Positions 44,985-53,504 are shown, counted from the stretch's first letter. The stretch: DNA of 64,000 bases from Enterococcus larvae (GCF_017830045.1 NZ_JAEDXU010000002.1:248001-312000); one strand, 5' to 3'. Numbers and translations: made by a program. The notes: generated by a model from the sequence alone, not told the origin.

Positions 44985-47186
44985 ATGAATAATAATTTTT
45001 GGGGGAAGATGAATGTGAATTTTTATATGGATGTCCAGTTTGTAGAAGAAAGGAAGGAAAACGGAGGCGTATTTGAAGTTGTCTTTTCCAACTATTCTGA
45101 TGACAAAAAAATAGAGAAAATAATTGCCGGCGGGCTAAATTCTTTTCAAAAAAGAAATCCGTATATTCAAGTTGAAGATGGATTTATTGAGTTTTTTGAA
45201 GATAACTCAATCAAACTAAGAATCGAATGTACTTGTAAGTATCCTTTGTCAAAAAGAAGAATCGAGGATTTAAAACAGGAGTTGGTTCTAGCCTTTAAAA
45301 TGACCAGTGAAGAACGGGCGCGCTTAGAGACCAAGGTGCAAGTGGAAAGTAAAGATAAAACAGTCTTGGCGGCTCTTCGGGAAATGAAGGAAGAGTGGAA
45401 TCGACGTCTATCCAGTCAAGTTGGGGAGCTGAAGCAGGAATTTACAAAACAACTGTCAGTAACTCAAGCAGAAATGAGACAGCAGCTACAGGAAACCGGA
45501 GAAGCGCATACCCTTGGTCAAAAAGAGCTTCAGGAAACTGTAGCCTTGGAACATGAGATGCTGACGGATCATCTACAAGAGATTCTTCAAAAGGAAAAAA
45601 GCTTATCGAGTCAGCTGAAGAAACGTGTTGCTGGTTTGGAAACTTCACTAGTTCAGCGCGATGATGAGTTGAAAACAGCACTGGCAAATGTGTATAAAGA
45701 AACTTCGGCTGGAAACTTTGAAAAAATTGATTTTCTAAAAGAAAAGCTGTCCAGTGAAATAGATGAGAATAATTTTGAGCTAAAAGAAGAAATCGGTATT
45801 TTACGTAAAAAAATTGATGAAGATGCTCAAGGGATGACTGTTAATATACAGCATCTGGAAAAAGTATTCTCCCAAGCAGATACTTCAGCAGAAAAAAGAG
45901 AAGAACAGCTTAACAAGCAATTCAGTGATTTGAGTGAAACGATCAGCCAGCTGAAGGAAGAGCATGGACCACTGACTGCAGCGATAGAAAAGAAAGAAGA
46001 AACACTTTTTAAAAAGATCGATGGTTTTGAGAATGCTGTAGCTGAATTATCAGAAAAAGTTCAACAACTGCAAGATAATAAGGATCAGCCGATTATAGAT
46101 AAGGTCAATGAGCTTAAGGAAAGCTTGAATGACAAACTGGAAGAAGAGATCAAGAAGATCAACGAAACTGTTCACCAGCAAGCGTCTCTATCCGCTGAAG
46201 AAGGCAGCGAGAATGAACAAAAGCTAGCCTTTGAAAAGCAATTGCTAGAGATGAAGAAGTTGGTCACTGGGAATCTGAACAAGATCACGCCATTGTTCTC
46301 GACATTGCAAAAAGAAAATATCATGCTTAGCCGTAAAATAGATAGCTTGGAAGTAACTGTCAATGGTTTTCTAACTATTGCTGATAACGCAGTAGTGGAG
46401 AAGCCGACGATCGAAGAAACAGAAGAACCGAAAAAGGAAATAAAAGAAGATGTAACAAAAAATGTAAAAGAAGAAGTGAAAGTAGAAGCAAAAGAAAAAA
46501 TAGAGCCTGTAATACAGGTATCTTCTGCCCCAGAGCCGGATGTCGAATGTCCTGAGCCTGCTGCAACAGAGGAAAAAACGGAAGAGAAAAAAATCGATCC
46601 TGTTGCTCCGACTCCTAAAGAAAAATTGTCGCCGCTAAAACCAGCAGAGCCAGAACGAAGAATTAAAAAAATTGGGGCAAAGGAAGACGTTGCAGAAAAG
46701 GAAAAAACGACTATCACAAAGCGTGAGCAGGCAAAAGTACAAAGACTGCTTCCTAAAACGGACGCACCAGTAGAAACTAAACCAAAGGTGCCAAGAGAAC
46801 GGCCGACAGTTAACCCATTTCTAGCAGATTTTCAACAGTTGGAACAACGCTTTTTAGAGTTGGATAAGAGTCAACGTTTTGATAAACCGGTTCGACTAAG
46901 TAAATTTGATTACCGAAAATCAATTACACATGTTCATTATATTGAATATCGTTGGGAAAATGTGGTACTTGATAAGGAGGATTATGACTTTTTCGGTCTT
47001 GAAACATTTGAATCAAGAATCAATGAATTGCCCGAATTCCTTATTGCATTGAAATCAGACAATAAAAAGGAATCGCTATTCAATCAAAACAGTTTCCGAC
47101 TTAAGAAGTCAGTATGGGAGAAAATCAAAACATACCACTTATTAAGCATCTATTTAGAAGATATCCTGACTCTGAGAAAGGGATAG
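44985..47186 (+). CDS. large coiled-coil protein of unknown function, 733 aa
   Basis: Not recognised. No signal peptide or membrane segment. Residues 1-110 form a globular alpha/beta-looking region; about 110-460 is almost continuous heptad coiled coil (many LKEEL/QLQE-type stretches); about 480-610 is a Lys/Glu/Pro-rich low-complexity linker; about 620-733 is a second globular domain (NPFLADFQQLEQRFLELDK, KSITHVHYIEYRWENVVLD). The ATG at 45009 after GGGGGAAG is a plausible shorter start. Likely a cytoplasmic scaffold or filament-type protein; that is inference. Preceded by a long leader. Confidence 0.72.
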   Translation: MNNNFWGKMNVNFYMDVQFVEERKENGGVFEVVFSNYSDDKKIEKIIAGGLNSFQKRNPYIQVEDGFIEFFEDNSIKLRIECTCKYPLSKRRIEDLKQELVLAFKMTSEERARLETKVQVESKDKTVLAALREMKEEWNRRLSSQVGELKQEFTKQLSVTQAEMRQQLQETGEAHTLGQKELQETVALEHEMLTDHLQEILQKEKSLSSQLKKRVAGLETSLVQRDDELKTALANVYKETSAGNFEKIDFLKEKLSSEIDENNFELKEEIGILRKKIDEDAQGMTVNIQHLEKVFSQADTSAEKREEQLNKQFSDLSETISQLKEEHGPLTAAIEKKEETLFKKIDGFENAVAELSEKVQQLQDNKDQPIIDKVNELKESLNDKLEEEIKKINETVHQQASLSAEEGSENEQKLAFEKQLLEMKKLVTGNLNKITPLFSTLQKENIMLSRKIDSLEVTVNGFLTIADNAVVEKPTIEETEEPKKEIKEDVTKNVKEEVKVEAKEKIEPVIQVSSAPEPDVECPEPAATEEKTEEKKIDPVAPTPKEKLSPLKPAEPERRIKKIGAKEDVAEKEKTTITKREQAKVQRLLPKTDAPVETKPKVPRERPTVNPFLADFQQLEQRFLELDKSQRFDKPVRLSKFDYRKSITHVHYIEYRWENVVLDKEDYDFFGLETFESRINELPEFLIALKSDNKKESLFNQNSFRLKKSVWEKIKTYHLLSIYLEDILTLRKG

Positions 47187-47243
47187 GCGTATCCAGCGAC
47201 TATTTTTTTATTCTGCGGCAGTTATGAGAAGGAGAATAGGATA

Positions 47244-47807
47244 ATGATCCACTTAAAAACAGACGATAAAAGAATCATCATTAAAGCTATAAGTAAAGAG
47301 GATATCTATCCGTTGTGGCATCTATCCTATCAAGAGAAATTGGAGTGGATGAAGTGGAACGGTCCATACTTCAATAATCCGATTTATTCGTGGGAAGAAT
47401 TTAAAGAGAAAACATTGTCAGAGGTGAATTCAGAAATGACTGCGCTGATTCACTATGAAGGCACAATGATTGGTCAGGTTTTTGCTTATTGGGAAGATAA
47501 ACCAATCAATAATTGGCTGGAGTTTGGTGTTGTTATTTATGATCATGATTATTGGGGGAAAGGGATTGGCAGTGAGGCTGCATCCTTGTGGATACCCTAT
47601 CTATTTACTCTCTATCCGGATATTCAGCGAGTAGGTTTTACTACCTGGTCTGGAAACATAGGCATGATGCATATTGGAGAAAAAATCGGTATGGTAAAGG
47701 AAGCACAGATTAGAAAAGTTCGTTTCACACAGGGGAAATATTTTGATTCGGTGAAATATGGTCTTCTAAGAAGTGAATACAAGCAAATGAAGGTTTCCGA
47801 TGAGTGA
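47244..47807 (+). CDS. GNAT acetyltransferase (RimL-like)
   Basis: 187 aa GNAT. VVIYDHDYWGKGIGSEAASLWIPYLF is the acetyl-CoA loop region, and FTTWSGNIGMMHIGEKIGMVKEAQIRK is typical of RimJ/RimL-type acetyltransferases. AGAAGGAG precedes the ATG. It follows the coiled-coil gene by 57 bases without a clear terminator. Substrate unknown. Confidence 0.82.
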   Translation: MIHLKTDDKRIIIKAISKEDIYPLWHLSYQEKLEWMKWNGPYFNNPIYSWEEFKEKTLSEVNSEMTALIHYEGTMIGQVFAYWEDKPINNWLEFGVVIYDHDYWGKGIGSEAASLWIPYLFTLYPDIQRVGFTTWSGNIGMMHIGEKIGMVKEAQIRKVRFTQGKYFDSVKYGLLRSEYKQMKVSDE

Positions 47808-47984
47808 TTGCGAAAGAAGTTGCTTCTAATCCACCGTTTATTCTAGCTTTAAAACGAAAAGAGTTTGAGAGTGTTTTATGGCTCAAGCCCTGACGGAAGA
47901 TTTCATAGTACTATTTGCTATCAAGTGTTTCAACAATTTAGTATGACCGCAATACTGTACAATCAAGAAATTTTTAAAATAGAG

Positions 47985-48027
47985 TTCAAAAATCCTGATG
48001 GAGTTTTTCTCTTTCAGGATTTTTGAG
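47985..48027. terminator. long hairpin terminator
   Basis: Perfect 13-bp arms TCAAAAATCCTGA/TCAGGATTTTTGA, T-rich in the 3' arm on both strands; 31 bases before the next ATG. Confidence 0.65.
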
Positions 48028-48057
48028 TATAAATATGGAAATGGAGGACAATCAATA

Positions 48058-48510
48058 ATGGAAATCATTTCAATACGGGAAAATCCTGATTATCAGGCAA
48101 TGGCTATCGACTATTTTCAGAAACAATGGGGAAGTGAAGAGTCAAACAAGGTTTATGAGGACGCAATTACCCATTATGGGGCTGCTGCCGGCTCTTTACC
48201 TCAATGGTACCTGTTGATGGATCATGAGCGAATTCTAGGCTGCGCGGGCTTGATCACAAATGATTTCATCAGCAGGATGGATTTGTATCCGTGGTTGTGT
48301 GCTTTATATATTGACGAAGAGGTTCGAGGGAAAGGCTTGAGCCGCTTGCTGATAGAAAAAGTAAAGGAAGATACGAAAGCAGCAGGCTTCAAGCACTTGT
48401 ATTTGTGTACAGATCATATTGGATTCTATGAAAAACAAGGCTTTGTATACATCGGGGACGGCTATCATCCATGGGGCGAAAAAAGCAGAGTCTATGCTGC
48501 CGAGGTTTAA
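48058..48510 (+). CDS. GNAT acetyltransferase
   Basis: 150 aa GNAT. LYIDEEVRGKGLSRLLIEKVKED is the acetyl-CoA loop, and HLYLCTDHIGFYEKQGFVYIGDGYHPWGE the C-terminal part. The ATG at 48058 is preferred over the upstream 47998 because GGAGG (48043-48047) is well placed and the upstream residues lie within the terminator hairpin. Substrate unknown. Confidence 0.82.
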   Translation: MEIISIRENPDYQAMAIDYFQKQWGSEESNKVYEDAITHYGAAAGSLPQWYLLMDHERILGCAGLITNDFISRMDLYPWLCALYIDEEVRGKGLSRLLIEKVKEDTKAAGFKHLYLCTDHIGFYEKQGFVYIGDGYHPWGEKSRVYAAEV

Positions 48511-48586
48511 CTCTTGATTCAATAAGCATGAAGCTTTGCGGGCTTACTCAAATGAATAAAATATCGTATATGAGGAGGAAAGCTTT

Positions 48587-48955
48587 ATGACAGGAAGATC
48601 AAAGCAAGATGATTTTGACTGCTATTATCGTGGGCAAGGGTTTATTATCTTGAAGAAGGCAGAGGAGTATCAGATCAATTGGCTTGTTGGAGCTTTTGGC
48701 GAAGAGGTAAGCTATCCGATTTCAGCAGAGCTGGTAGAAAAATCAATGAGGTCAGATCGGGATGCCTATGAAGTGATGATTTATGTTCAAACAGGTTCGT
48801 GCCCGCTAACTGCTGAAAAAAAGGAACAGGCAAACTTGGCGTTTTTAAGAAGACATCCGGAGCTGTTGATCAAGGTTCCTGAGAACCAGAAAAAATTTAA
48901 TCAAAAAGAATTAAAAACACTATTAGCACGGGGAAAACGAGTTTTGGAAAAATAA
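48587..48955 (+). CDS. hypothetical protein, 122 aa
   Basis: Not recognised. Soluble, mixed alpha/beta, begins MTGRSKQDDFDCYYRGQGFI, with a Lys/Gln-rich helical C terminus. AGGAGG precedes the ATG. It lies among GNAT genes on the same strand and 45 bases before a GFA-family gene. No function can be suggested. Confidence 0.7.
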   Translation: MTGRSKQDDFDCYYRGQGFIILKKAEEYQINWLVGAFGEEVSYPISAELVEKSMRSDRDAYEVMIYVQTGSCPLTAEKKEQANLAFLRRHPELLIKVPENQKKFNQKELKTLLARGKRVLEK

Positions 48956-49000
48956 GAAAGCGGGGAAAATAGCAATGAATGAAAAAGAGGAGAGTGACTT

Positions 49001-49411
49001 ATGAAAAATATTCAAGGAACCTGTTTATGCGGGAGGAATCATTTAGCGATCAAGGAATATGGAAATTTTGTTTACAGCTGTCATTGTGATATGTGTCGAA
49101 AAATGTCAGCGGGACCAGTAATGGCTGTTGATCCTGAGACAAGTGATAATGTTGAATTAGCGCTTGATGAAGCCTCGGTTACTTATTATCAATCTAGTCC
49201 GGAGGTAGAGCGGGTGTTTTGTTCAACCTGTGGGACATACTTGTTCTGGCATCATCTTGAAAGAGATCATTATTGTATGAATGCTGAGCTGTTCCCTGAT
49301 ATTATCAAGGAGGCAAACTTTGGCTTACAGGTATTCTATGATAAAAAGCCAGCATACTATGATTATTCAAACGAGACAAAACGGATGAGCAGCACCTGGG
49401 AAGAACTATAG
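49001..49411 (+). CDS. GFA/CENP-V family zinc protein
   Basis: 136 aa. Zinc-binding cysteines are spaced as in the GFA family: TCLCGRNH, YSCHCDMCRKMSAGP and FCSTCGTYLFWH. The family includes S-(hydroxymethyl)glutathione synthase (Gfa), but most members have unknown roles and this organism group generally lacks that pathway. AGAGGAGAG precedes the ATG. A terminator follows. Confidence 0.87.
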   Translation: MKNIQGTCLCGRNHLAIKEYGNFVYSCHCDMCRKMSAGPVMAVDPETSDNVELALDEASVTYYQSSPEVERVFCSTCGTYLFWHHLERDHYCMNAELFPDIIKEANFGLQVFYDKKPAYYDYSNETKRMSSTWEEL

Positions 49412-49450
49412 GAGTAACCATATATGATAAGGGAGTAATTCTATTATTAG

Positions 49451-49483
49451 ACCTGAGATCTTAAAGAGATCTTCAGGTTTTTC
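49451..49483 (+). terminator. terminator after the GFA gene
   Basis: ACCTGA-ATCT/AGAT-TCAGGT stem, followed by TTTTTCTT. Confidence 0.8.
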
Positions 49484-49583
49484 TTAAATAGAGGAACGTC
49501 GCTAAAAATGTTTGACAGCTATGAAAACAATGCAGAAACAAGTCATGGAAAAATGATCTTTACTCATGAAAGGGGTAATGAAC

Positions 49584-50135
49584 ATGCTTGAAACGAAACG
49601 TCTGATTTTAAGAGAATGGAAAGAAAGCGATGCGCAAGCATTATTTGAGTATGCAAAGGATGAGCGGGTTGGTCCAATTACCGGATGGCCTCCCCACACA
49701 AGTATTGAGAATAGTAAAGAAATAATTAGAACTGTGTTGATGAACGAACTGACCTTTGCTGTTACACTAAAAGATGAGCCGGAACGAGCGATAGGCAGCA
49801 TAGGTATCATGTTGAATAAGGGCGAAAAGCGATTTCCATTTATGAATGAAAATGATGCAGAAATCGGCTTTTGTCTGGGTGTTCCATTTTGGGGGAATGG
49901 CTATATTCCGGAAGCCGTGAATCGATTGCTGACTTATTGCTTTGAGGAATTGTCTGTAGATAATGTTTGGTGTGGCTATTATGAAGGGAACGACCAATCT
50001 AAACGAGTGCAGGAAAAAGTAGGCTTTGCCTATGAACGAACGGAAAAGCAGCTATTTGTTCCATTGCTCAAAGAATACCGTGATGAGCATTTTACTAAGC
50101 TGACTAGTAAAGAATGGAAAATTTCAAAACAGTAA
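49584..50135 (+). CDS. GNAT acetyltransferase (RimJ/RimL-like)
   Basis: 183 aa. Starts MLETKRLILREWKESDAQALF, the typical RimJ/RimL-group N terminus; CLGVPFWGNGYIPEAVNRLLTYCFEEL is the acetyl-CoA loop region. The ATG at 49584 with AAAGGGG 8 bases upstream is preferred over 49566 and 49578. Substrate is unknown. Confidence 0.84.
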   Translation: MLETKRLILREWKESDAQALFEYAKDERVGPITGWPPHTSIENSKEIIRTVLMNELTFAVTLKDEPERAIGSIGIMLNKGEKRFPFMNENDAEIGFCLGVPFWGNGYIPEAVNRLLTYCFEELSVDNVWCGYYEGNDQSKRVQEKVGFAYERTEKQLFVPLLKEYRDEHFTKLTSKEWKISKQ

Positions 50136-50172
50136 AAGAGTAGGTATAGGGTGGGGATAAAGGAAATTGAAA

Positions 50173-50196
50173 AGGTCTTCTCACAAGAGAAGACCT
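50173..50196 (-). terminator. terminator of the small-peptide gene
   Basis: Perfect 10-bp stem AGGTCTTCTC/GAGAAGACCT with ACAA/TTGT loop; the T tract follows on the minus strand only, 22 bases past the peptide stop. Confidence 0.8.
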
Positions 50197-50218
50197 CAGA
50201 TGATGTATCTTCCTCGAA

Positions 50219-50290
50219 TTAGAAGAAGAAGCCAACAACAGTCATAATTGCATTAATTACAAAATCGATAGCACCAAAAATGAATGACAT
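50219..50290 (-). CDS. small hydrophobic peptide, 23 aa (unannotated)
   Basis: Too short for usual gene calling. It starts MSFIFGAIDFVINAIM and ends in TVVGFFF, with one acidic residue and no basic residue: a single amphipathic or membrane-inserting helix. AAGGAGG at 50299-50305 is exactly 8 bases upstream. A promoter with 17-bp spacer and a dedicated terminator enclose it, so it is a complete transcription unit. It could be a secreted modulin- or bacteriocin-like peptide, a type I toxin or a small membrane regulator; no family is recognised. Confidence 0.78.
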   Translation of the reverse strand: MSFIFGAIDFVINAIMTVVGFFF

Positions 50291-50323
50291 TTGAGTAACC
50301 TCCTTATTTCTTAATGTAATAAT

Positions 50324-50352
50324 AATATAACTTACATTTATGACGATTGCAA
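50324..50352 (-). promoter_or_regulatory. promoter of the small-peptide gene
   Basis: Minus strand TTGCAA (50347-50352), 17-bp spacer, TATATT (50324-50329); predicted start near 50317. Confidence 0.7.
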
Positions 50353-50397
50353 TAGTTTTTTGAAAGAAATTAATTACATTGAAGGTGGGTATTAAAA

Positions 50398-50529
50398 ATG
50401 AGGAGCGTTATTTATGGAAAAATGGCAAAGAAGAATAAGGGTGTTGTCATACTTGAATCAATCCATCAGAGCAAGTTTTACCCCAAAAAAACAAGAATCA
50501 AATCAAATGATAAGTTTATTCTTAACTGA
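50398..50529 (+). CDS. possible small basic ORF, 43 aa
   Basis: Divergent from the small-peptide gene. Begins MRSVIYGKMAKKNKGVVILE and contains many Lys/Arg residues. GAAGGTGGG lies about 10 bases upstream of the ATG. No clear promoter or homology known; it may be chance. Confidence 0.3.
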   Translation: MRSVIYGKMAKKNKGVVILESIHQSKFYPKKTRIKSNDKFILN

Positions 50530-50568
50530 TATTATTCGCTGATGTTTGTTTATTTTTCAGAAAAGCAT

Positions 50569-50631
50569 TTACAAAGTGTTTATTTTTTTATATACTTAAT
50601 TAAACGACTTAAATAAGTGAGTTAATTAAGT
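50569..50631 (+). promoter_or_regulatory. promoter and operator of the second ROK-type gene
   Basis: TTACAA (50569-50574), 16-bp spacer, TATACT (50591-50596). Perfect 10-bp inverted repeats ACTTAATTAA (50594-50603) and TTAATTAAGT (50622-50631), with an internal ACTTA-AA-TAAGT palindrome at 50607-50618, cover the -10 and start region: a probable autorepression site. Confidence 0.6.
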
Positions 50632-50649
50632 GCGGAAGGAGGAGGTATC

Positions 50650-51663
50650 TTGACTATCACAAGGAAACATTTGATAAAAGAAGAAAACTTAAAGAAGATG
50701 AAAACATTTCTTTATCAAAATGAAATTGCAACAAAGGCAGAGCTGGCTGAAGCTGCAAGCATCAGTGTAGTAACATCGAATGCCTTGGTAAAGGAACTTG
50801 TAGAGTCTGAGGTATTTTTGGAGGGTGCCCAAGTACAACAGGAGATGGGACGTCCGGCAACCAATTATTATTTCAATTACAACCATCAACACTATTTATT
50901 GTTATCTATCCAAGCAAGAGATCGTCAATTGGAAATAGTGGCTAAGGTCATCAATTTGAAGGGGATTTCCTGTTACGATGAAAGAATTCCGTTTGCTTCT
51001 GTAGAATTGGGCGACTTAGCGAAGCTAAGTAAAACAATCTACGATCGATTTTCTACGATTCTGGCTATTGGCATTTCCTTTCCTGGGAAAATGGATGGGG
51101 ATATTGTGACCTCCAGTTGGTACGATAAGATGAATGGCTGGAACTTTAAGGAAAAATTGAATGAGTATGTTCCGATACCGGTGCATGTTCAAAATGATGC
51201 GAATTTGGCTACTGTCGGTTACTGCATTGAGCATGGATTGCCGAAGCCGCACTTGATCACAGGAATTTATTATCCCGAAAAAAGTATGCCGGGGATTTCA
51301 GTATTTATGAATAATTACTTACTTCTGGGGAATCGTGGTTTGGCAGGAGAGGGAAAGTATCTTCCGATGTTTATGGATCAAGAGGATACATCGGCTCTCA
51401 GCTTTGAGAAATATACGACGAATCTGCTTGAGATGATTCTTTTATACAATGGTGTTGTTGCACCTCATGCAATCATAATCTTTAAAGCAGAAAATGAGCT
51501 TACCGAAAATCAGCTGACAGAGCTGCTGAACAAAAAGGACGTTTTTCTTCGACAACCAAACAGACCGGCAATCATAGTCACAGATTCCTTTGATATGAGT
51601 GTTTTCAAGGGAATCCAATGGCTGGCAATGAAGGAATCTATTTACTTCAATACATTGATATAA
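50650..51663 (+). CDS. ROK-like transcriptional regulator
   Basis: 337 aa. N-terminal winged helix (FLYQNEIATKAELAEAASISVVTSNALVKELVESE), then a divergent ROK domain: AIGISFPGKMDGD, VHVQNDANLATVGYC and GNRGLAGEGKYLPM in place of the usual signature; no zinc motif. It is likely a sugar- or metabolite-responsive repressor. The TTG start at 50650 follows GGAGGAGG. Multiple palindromes cover its promoter. A HAD phosphatase gene follows 37 bases later and may be its target. Confidence 0.8.
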   Translation: MTITRKHLIKEENLKKMKTFLYQNEIATKAELAEAASISVVTSNALVKELVESEVFLEGAQVQQEMGRPATNYYFNYNHQHYLLLSIQARDRQLEIVAKVINLKGISCYDERIPFASVELGDLAKLSKTIYDRFSTILAIGISFPGKMDGDIVTSSWYDKMNGWNFKEKLNEYVPIPVHVQNDANLATVGYCIEHGLPKPHLITGIYYPEKSMPGISVFMNNYLLLGNRGLAGEGKYLPMFMDQEDTSALSFEKYTTNLLEMILLYNGVVAPHAIIIFKAENELTENQLTELLNKKDVFLRQPNRPAIIVTDSFDMSVFKGIQWLAMKESIYFNTLI

Positions 51664-51700
51664 GGAAATAAAAAATGATATTAGCAGGAGGAATAAGAGC

Positions 51701-52507
51701 ATGATCAAATTGATTTTATCTGATATGGATGGTACTTTTCTCAATCGAGAGGGGGATTTTAATCGTCCCCTTTTCAAGGAACTGAAGCAGCTGCTGAAGG
51801 AAACAGGTGTAGTCTTTGCTCCATGTACAGGGAAGCAGTGTGAACGGATCGAGGAGCTGTTTGGTCCGGAAGATGCGAAGGATCTCTGGATTCTGGGGGA
51901 CAGTGCAACAAGGATCAAGCATAACGGCGAGTATGTCTACCAGTCATTGCTGCCAAATGAGTTAGGCTTGCGTATTATCAAGAAGTTAGAAGAGATCAGT
52001 AAAGAGTATACAATCATTGCCTGTACACCAACAGCAGCTATCGTTAAGAAATCAATTAGTGATGACGAACTGAAAATTGTAAAAGGCTCTTATGCAAAGG
52101 TGATTCAAGTGGATGATTTGAATGAGATCAAAGAAGATTTCGTTAAAATCACGATTTATGATAAAAAGCTGCAATGCTTTAAAACAAGAGAGAAGCTTGC
52201 TGAGTTTTTTGATTCGGCATACATCGTTGCTTCTGAAGCAGCATGGATCGATATTTCAAACCTGAATGTTCACAAAGGAACAACAGTAGAAAAACTTCAG
52301 GAAATGCTGGCAATCGATTTCGAAGAAACAATGGTTTTTGGTGATGGTTTGAATGATGTTGAATTGATGGAACGCGGGGCCTTCAGCTTTGCCATGAGAG
52401 ATGGCTTTGAAGAAACGAAAGAAGCCGCAAACTATATTATTCGGACCAATGAAGATGACAGTGTTATGAAGACAATTATTCAAATTTTGTCTCTACAAAA
52501 AAAATAG
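51701..52507 (+). CDS. HAD-superfamily phosphatase, Cof type
   Basis: 268 aa Cof-type (IIB) HAD phosphatase: catalytic Asps in LILSDMDGTFLN, PCTGKQ motif, KGTTVEKLQEML and the C-terminal MVFGDGLNDVELME acidic motif. These enzymes dephosphorylate sugar phosphates, FMN or PLP. AGCAGGAGG precedes the ATG. It is coupled to the ROK-type regulator, which suggests sugar-phosphate metabolism. A terminator follows. Confidence 0.9.
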   Translation: MIKLILSDMDGTFLNREGDFNRPLFKELKQLLKETGVVFAPCTGKQCERIEELFGPEDAKDLWILGDSATRIKHNGEYVYQSLLPNELGLRIIKKLEEISKEYTIIACTPTAAIVKKSISDDELKIVKGSYAKVIQVDDLNEIKEDFVKITIYDKKLQCFKTREKLAEFFDSAYIVASEAAWIDISNLNVHKGTTVEKLQEMLAIDFEETMVFGDGLNDVELMERGAFSFAMRDGFEETKEAANYIIRTNEDDSVMKTIIQILSLQKK

Positions 52508-52512
52508 ATGGA

Positions 52513-52549
52513 AAAAGTACCTGTTCCTTGATACGGAATGGGTACTTTT
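52513..52549 (+). terminator. terminator after the HAD gene
   Basis: AAAAGTACC-TTCC/GGAA-GGTACTTTT stem with T-rich tail. Confidence 0.8.
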
Positions 52550-52585
52550 CATTTATCTAGGGATTTACCAAAAAAAGTAAACGTT

Positions 52586-52611
52586 TCATTTCCAATTGGA
52601 AATGATATACT
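52586..52611 (+). promoter_or_regulatory. 20-bp perfect palindrome in the promoter of the ANT(6)-like gene
   Basis: TCATTTCCAATTGGAAATGA at 52586-52605 is a perfect 20-bp palindrome directly followed by the -10 TATACT (52606-52611). It occupies almost the whole -35/-10 spacer, the best position for a repressor. The -35 (TTTCAT, 52584) is weak. Confidence 0.65.
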
Positions 52612-52634
52612 GAAAATAATAAAGGAGGGATTAG

Positions 52635-53504
52635 ATGACGAATACACAGGATTTTTATCATGATTTTATTGAGCATTTTGCAGCAGTTGGTAAAGAGAGA
52701 GAAGATATAAAAGCAGCTTATATTATCGGCTCGCGAGCTAGAAAGAAACATCCAGCTGATCAGTGGTCTGATTTGGATGTTTTACTATATACGGACACAC
52801 CCGAGTACTATTTGAACACTTCTGAATTTCTTCAACAATTTGGTGAAATATGGAGTTCGTTTGCAACGAAAACATTGGGCAATGATATGGAACGACTGAC
52901 GCTTTTTGATGGAGGCTATCAAGTGGATCTTGTAACGAAAAGTGCCCAAGAATACGAGAAGGAATTGGCTTCCGGGACTGTTCCATGGCTGTTCAAACGA
53001 GGTGCCTGCCTAATTTTAGACAATACAGGAGAGGCAGCTAAGCTATTGCCTCAAGAAGATGTTTTACCTGAAAAATTGCCCTTGAATGAAGCAACCTTTA
53101 GTGAAGTGAATCAAATGTTCTGGTTTGTGACAATGTATATCAGTAAGCAGCTTCTACGAGAAGAAAGCTGGGCAGCTAAAGCTAGAGATATGGACTATAA
53201 AAATATTATTCTTCAAATGATTGAGTGGTACGAGCTGTCCGTACATGGCGAAGAGTATGACACGTGGCATGGCGGCAGATTTATTCATGATTGGGCAGAG
53301 CCGGATGTTTATGAAGCCCTATTTGATATCTTTGGTCATTTCGATTTAGCAGATAGTTGGACAGCACTAGAAAAATCAATCAAGCTGTTTTCTGATTTGA
53401 CGGAGAAAATCAAAGCAAAGAACGGCTTTACTATTGCAGATGATTTGAGTAGAAATGTGACACAATGGATTGCGGATAAAAATGATTCGTTTAGTCTAAA
53501 GTAA
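52635..53504 (+). CDS. ANT(6)-like aminoglycoside 6-adenylyltransferase family protein
   Basis: 289 aa nucleotidyltransferase. The catalytic motif is IIGSRARKKHPADQWSDLDVLLYT (Gly-Ser and Asp-x-Asp), followed by FDGGYQVDLVTK with the third Asp. It has the ANT(6)/AadK length and the C-terminal helical domain with IILQMIEWYELS and WHGGRFIHDW. AadK-type genes are often intrinsic and may or may not give streptomycin resistance. AAGGAGGG precedes the ATG. Its promoter carries a 20-bp palindrome. Confidence 0.87.
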   Translation: MTNTQDFYHDFIEHFAAVGKEREDIKAAYIIGSRARKKHPADQWSDLDVLLYTDTPEYYLNTSEFLQQFGEIWSSFATKTLGNDMERLTLFDGGYQVDLVTKSAQEYEKELASGTVPWLFKRGACLILDNTGEAAKLLPQEDVLPEKLPLNEATFSEVNQMFWFVTMYISKQLLREESWAAKARDMDYKNIILQMIEWYELSVHGEEYDTWHGGRFIHDWAEPDVYEALFDIFGHFDLADSWTALEKSIKLFSDLTEKIKAKNGFTIADDLSRNVTQWIADKNDSFSLK

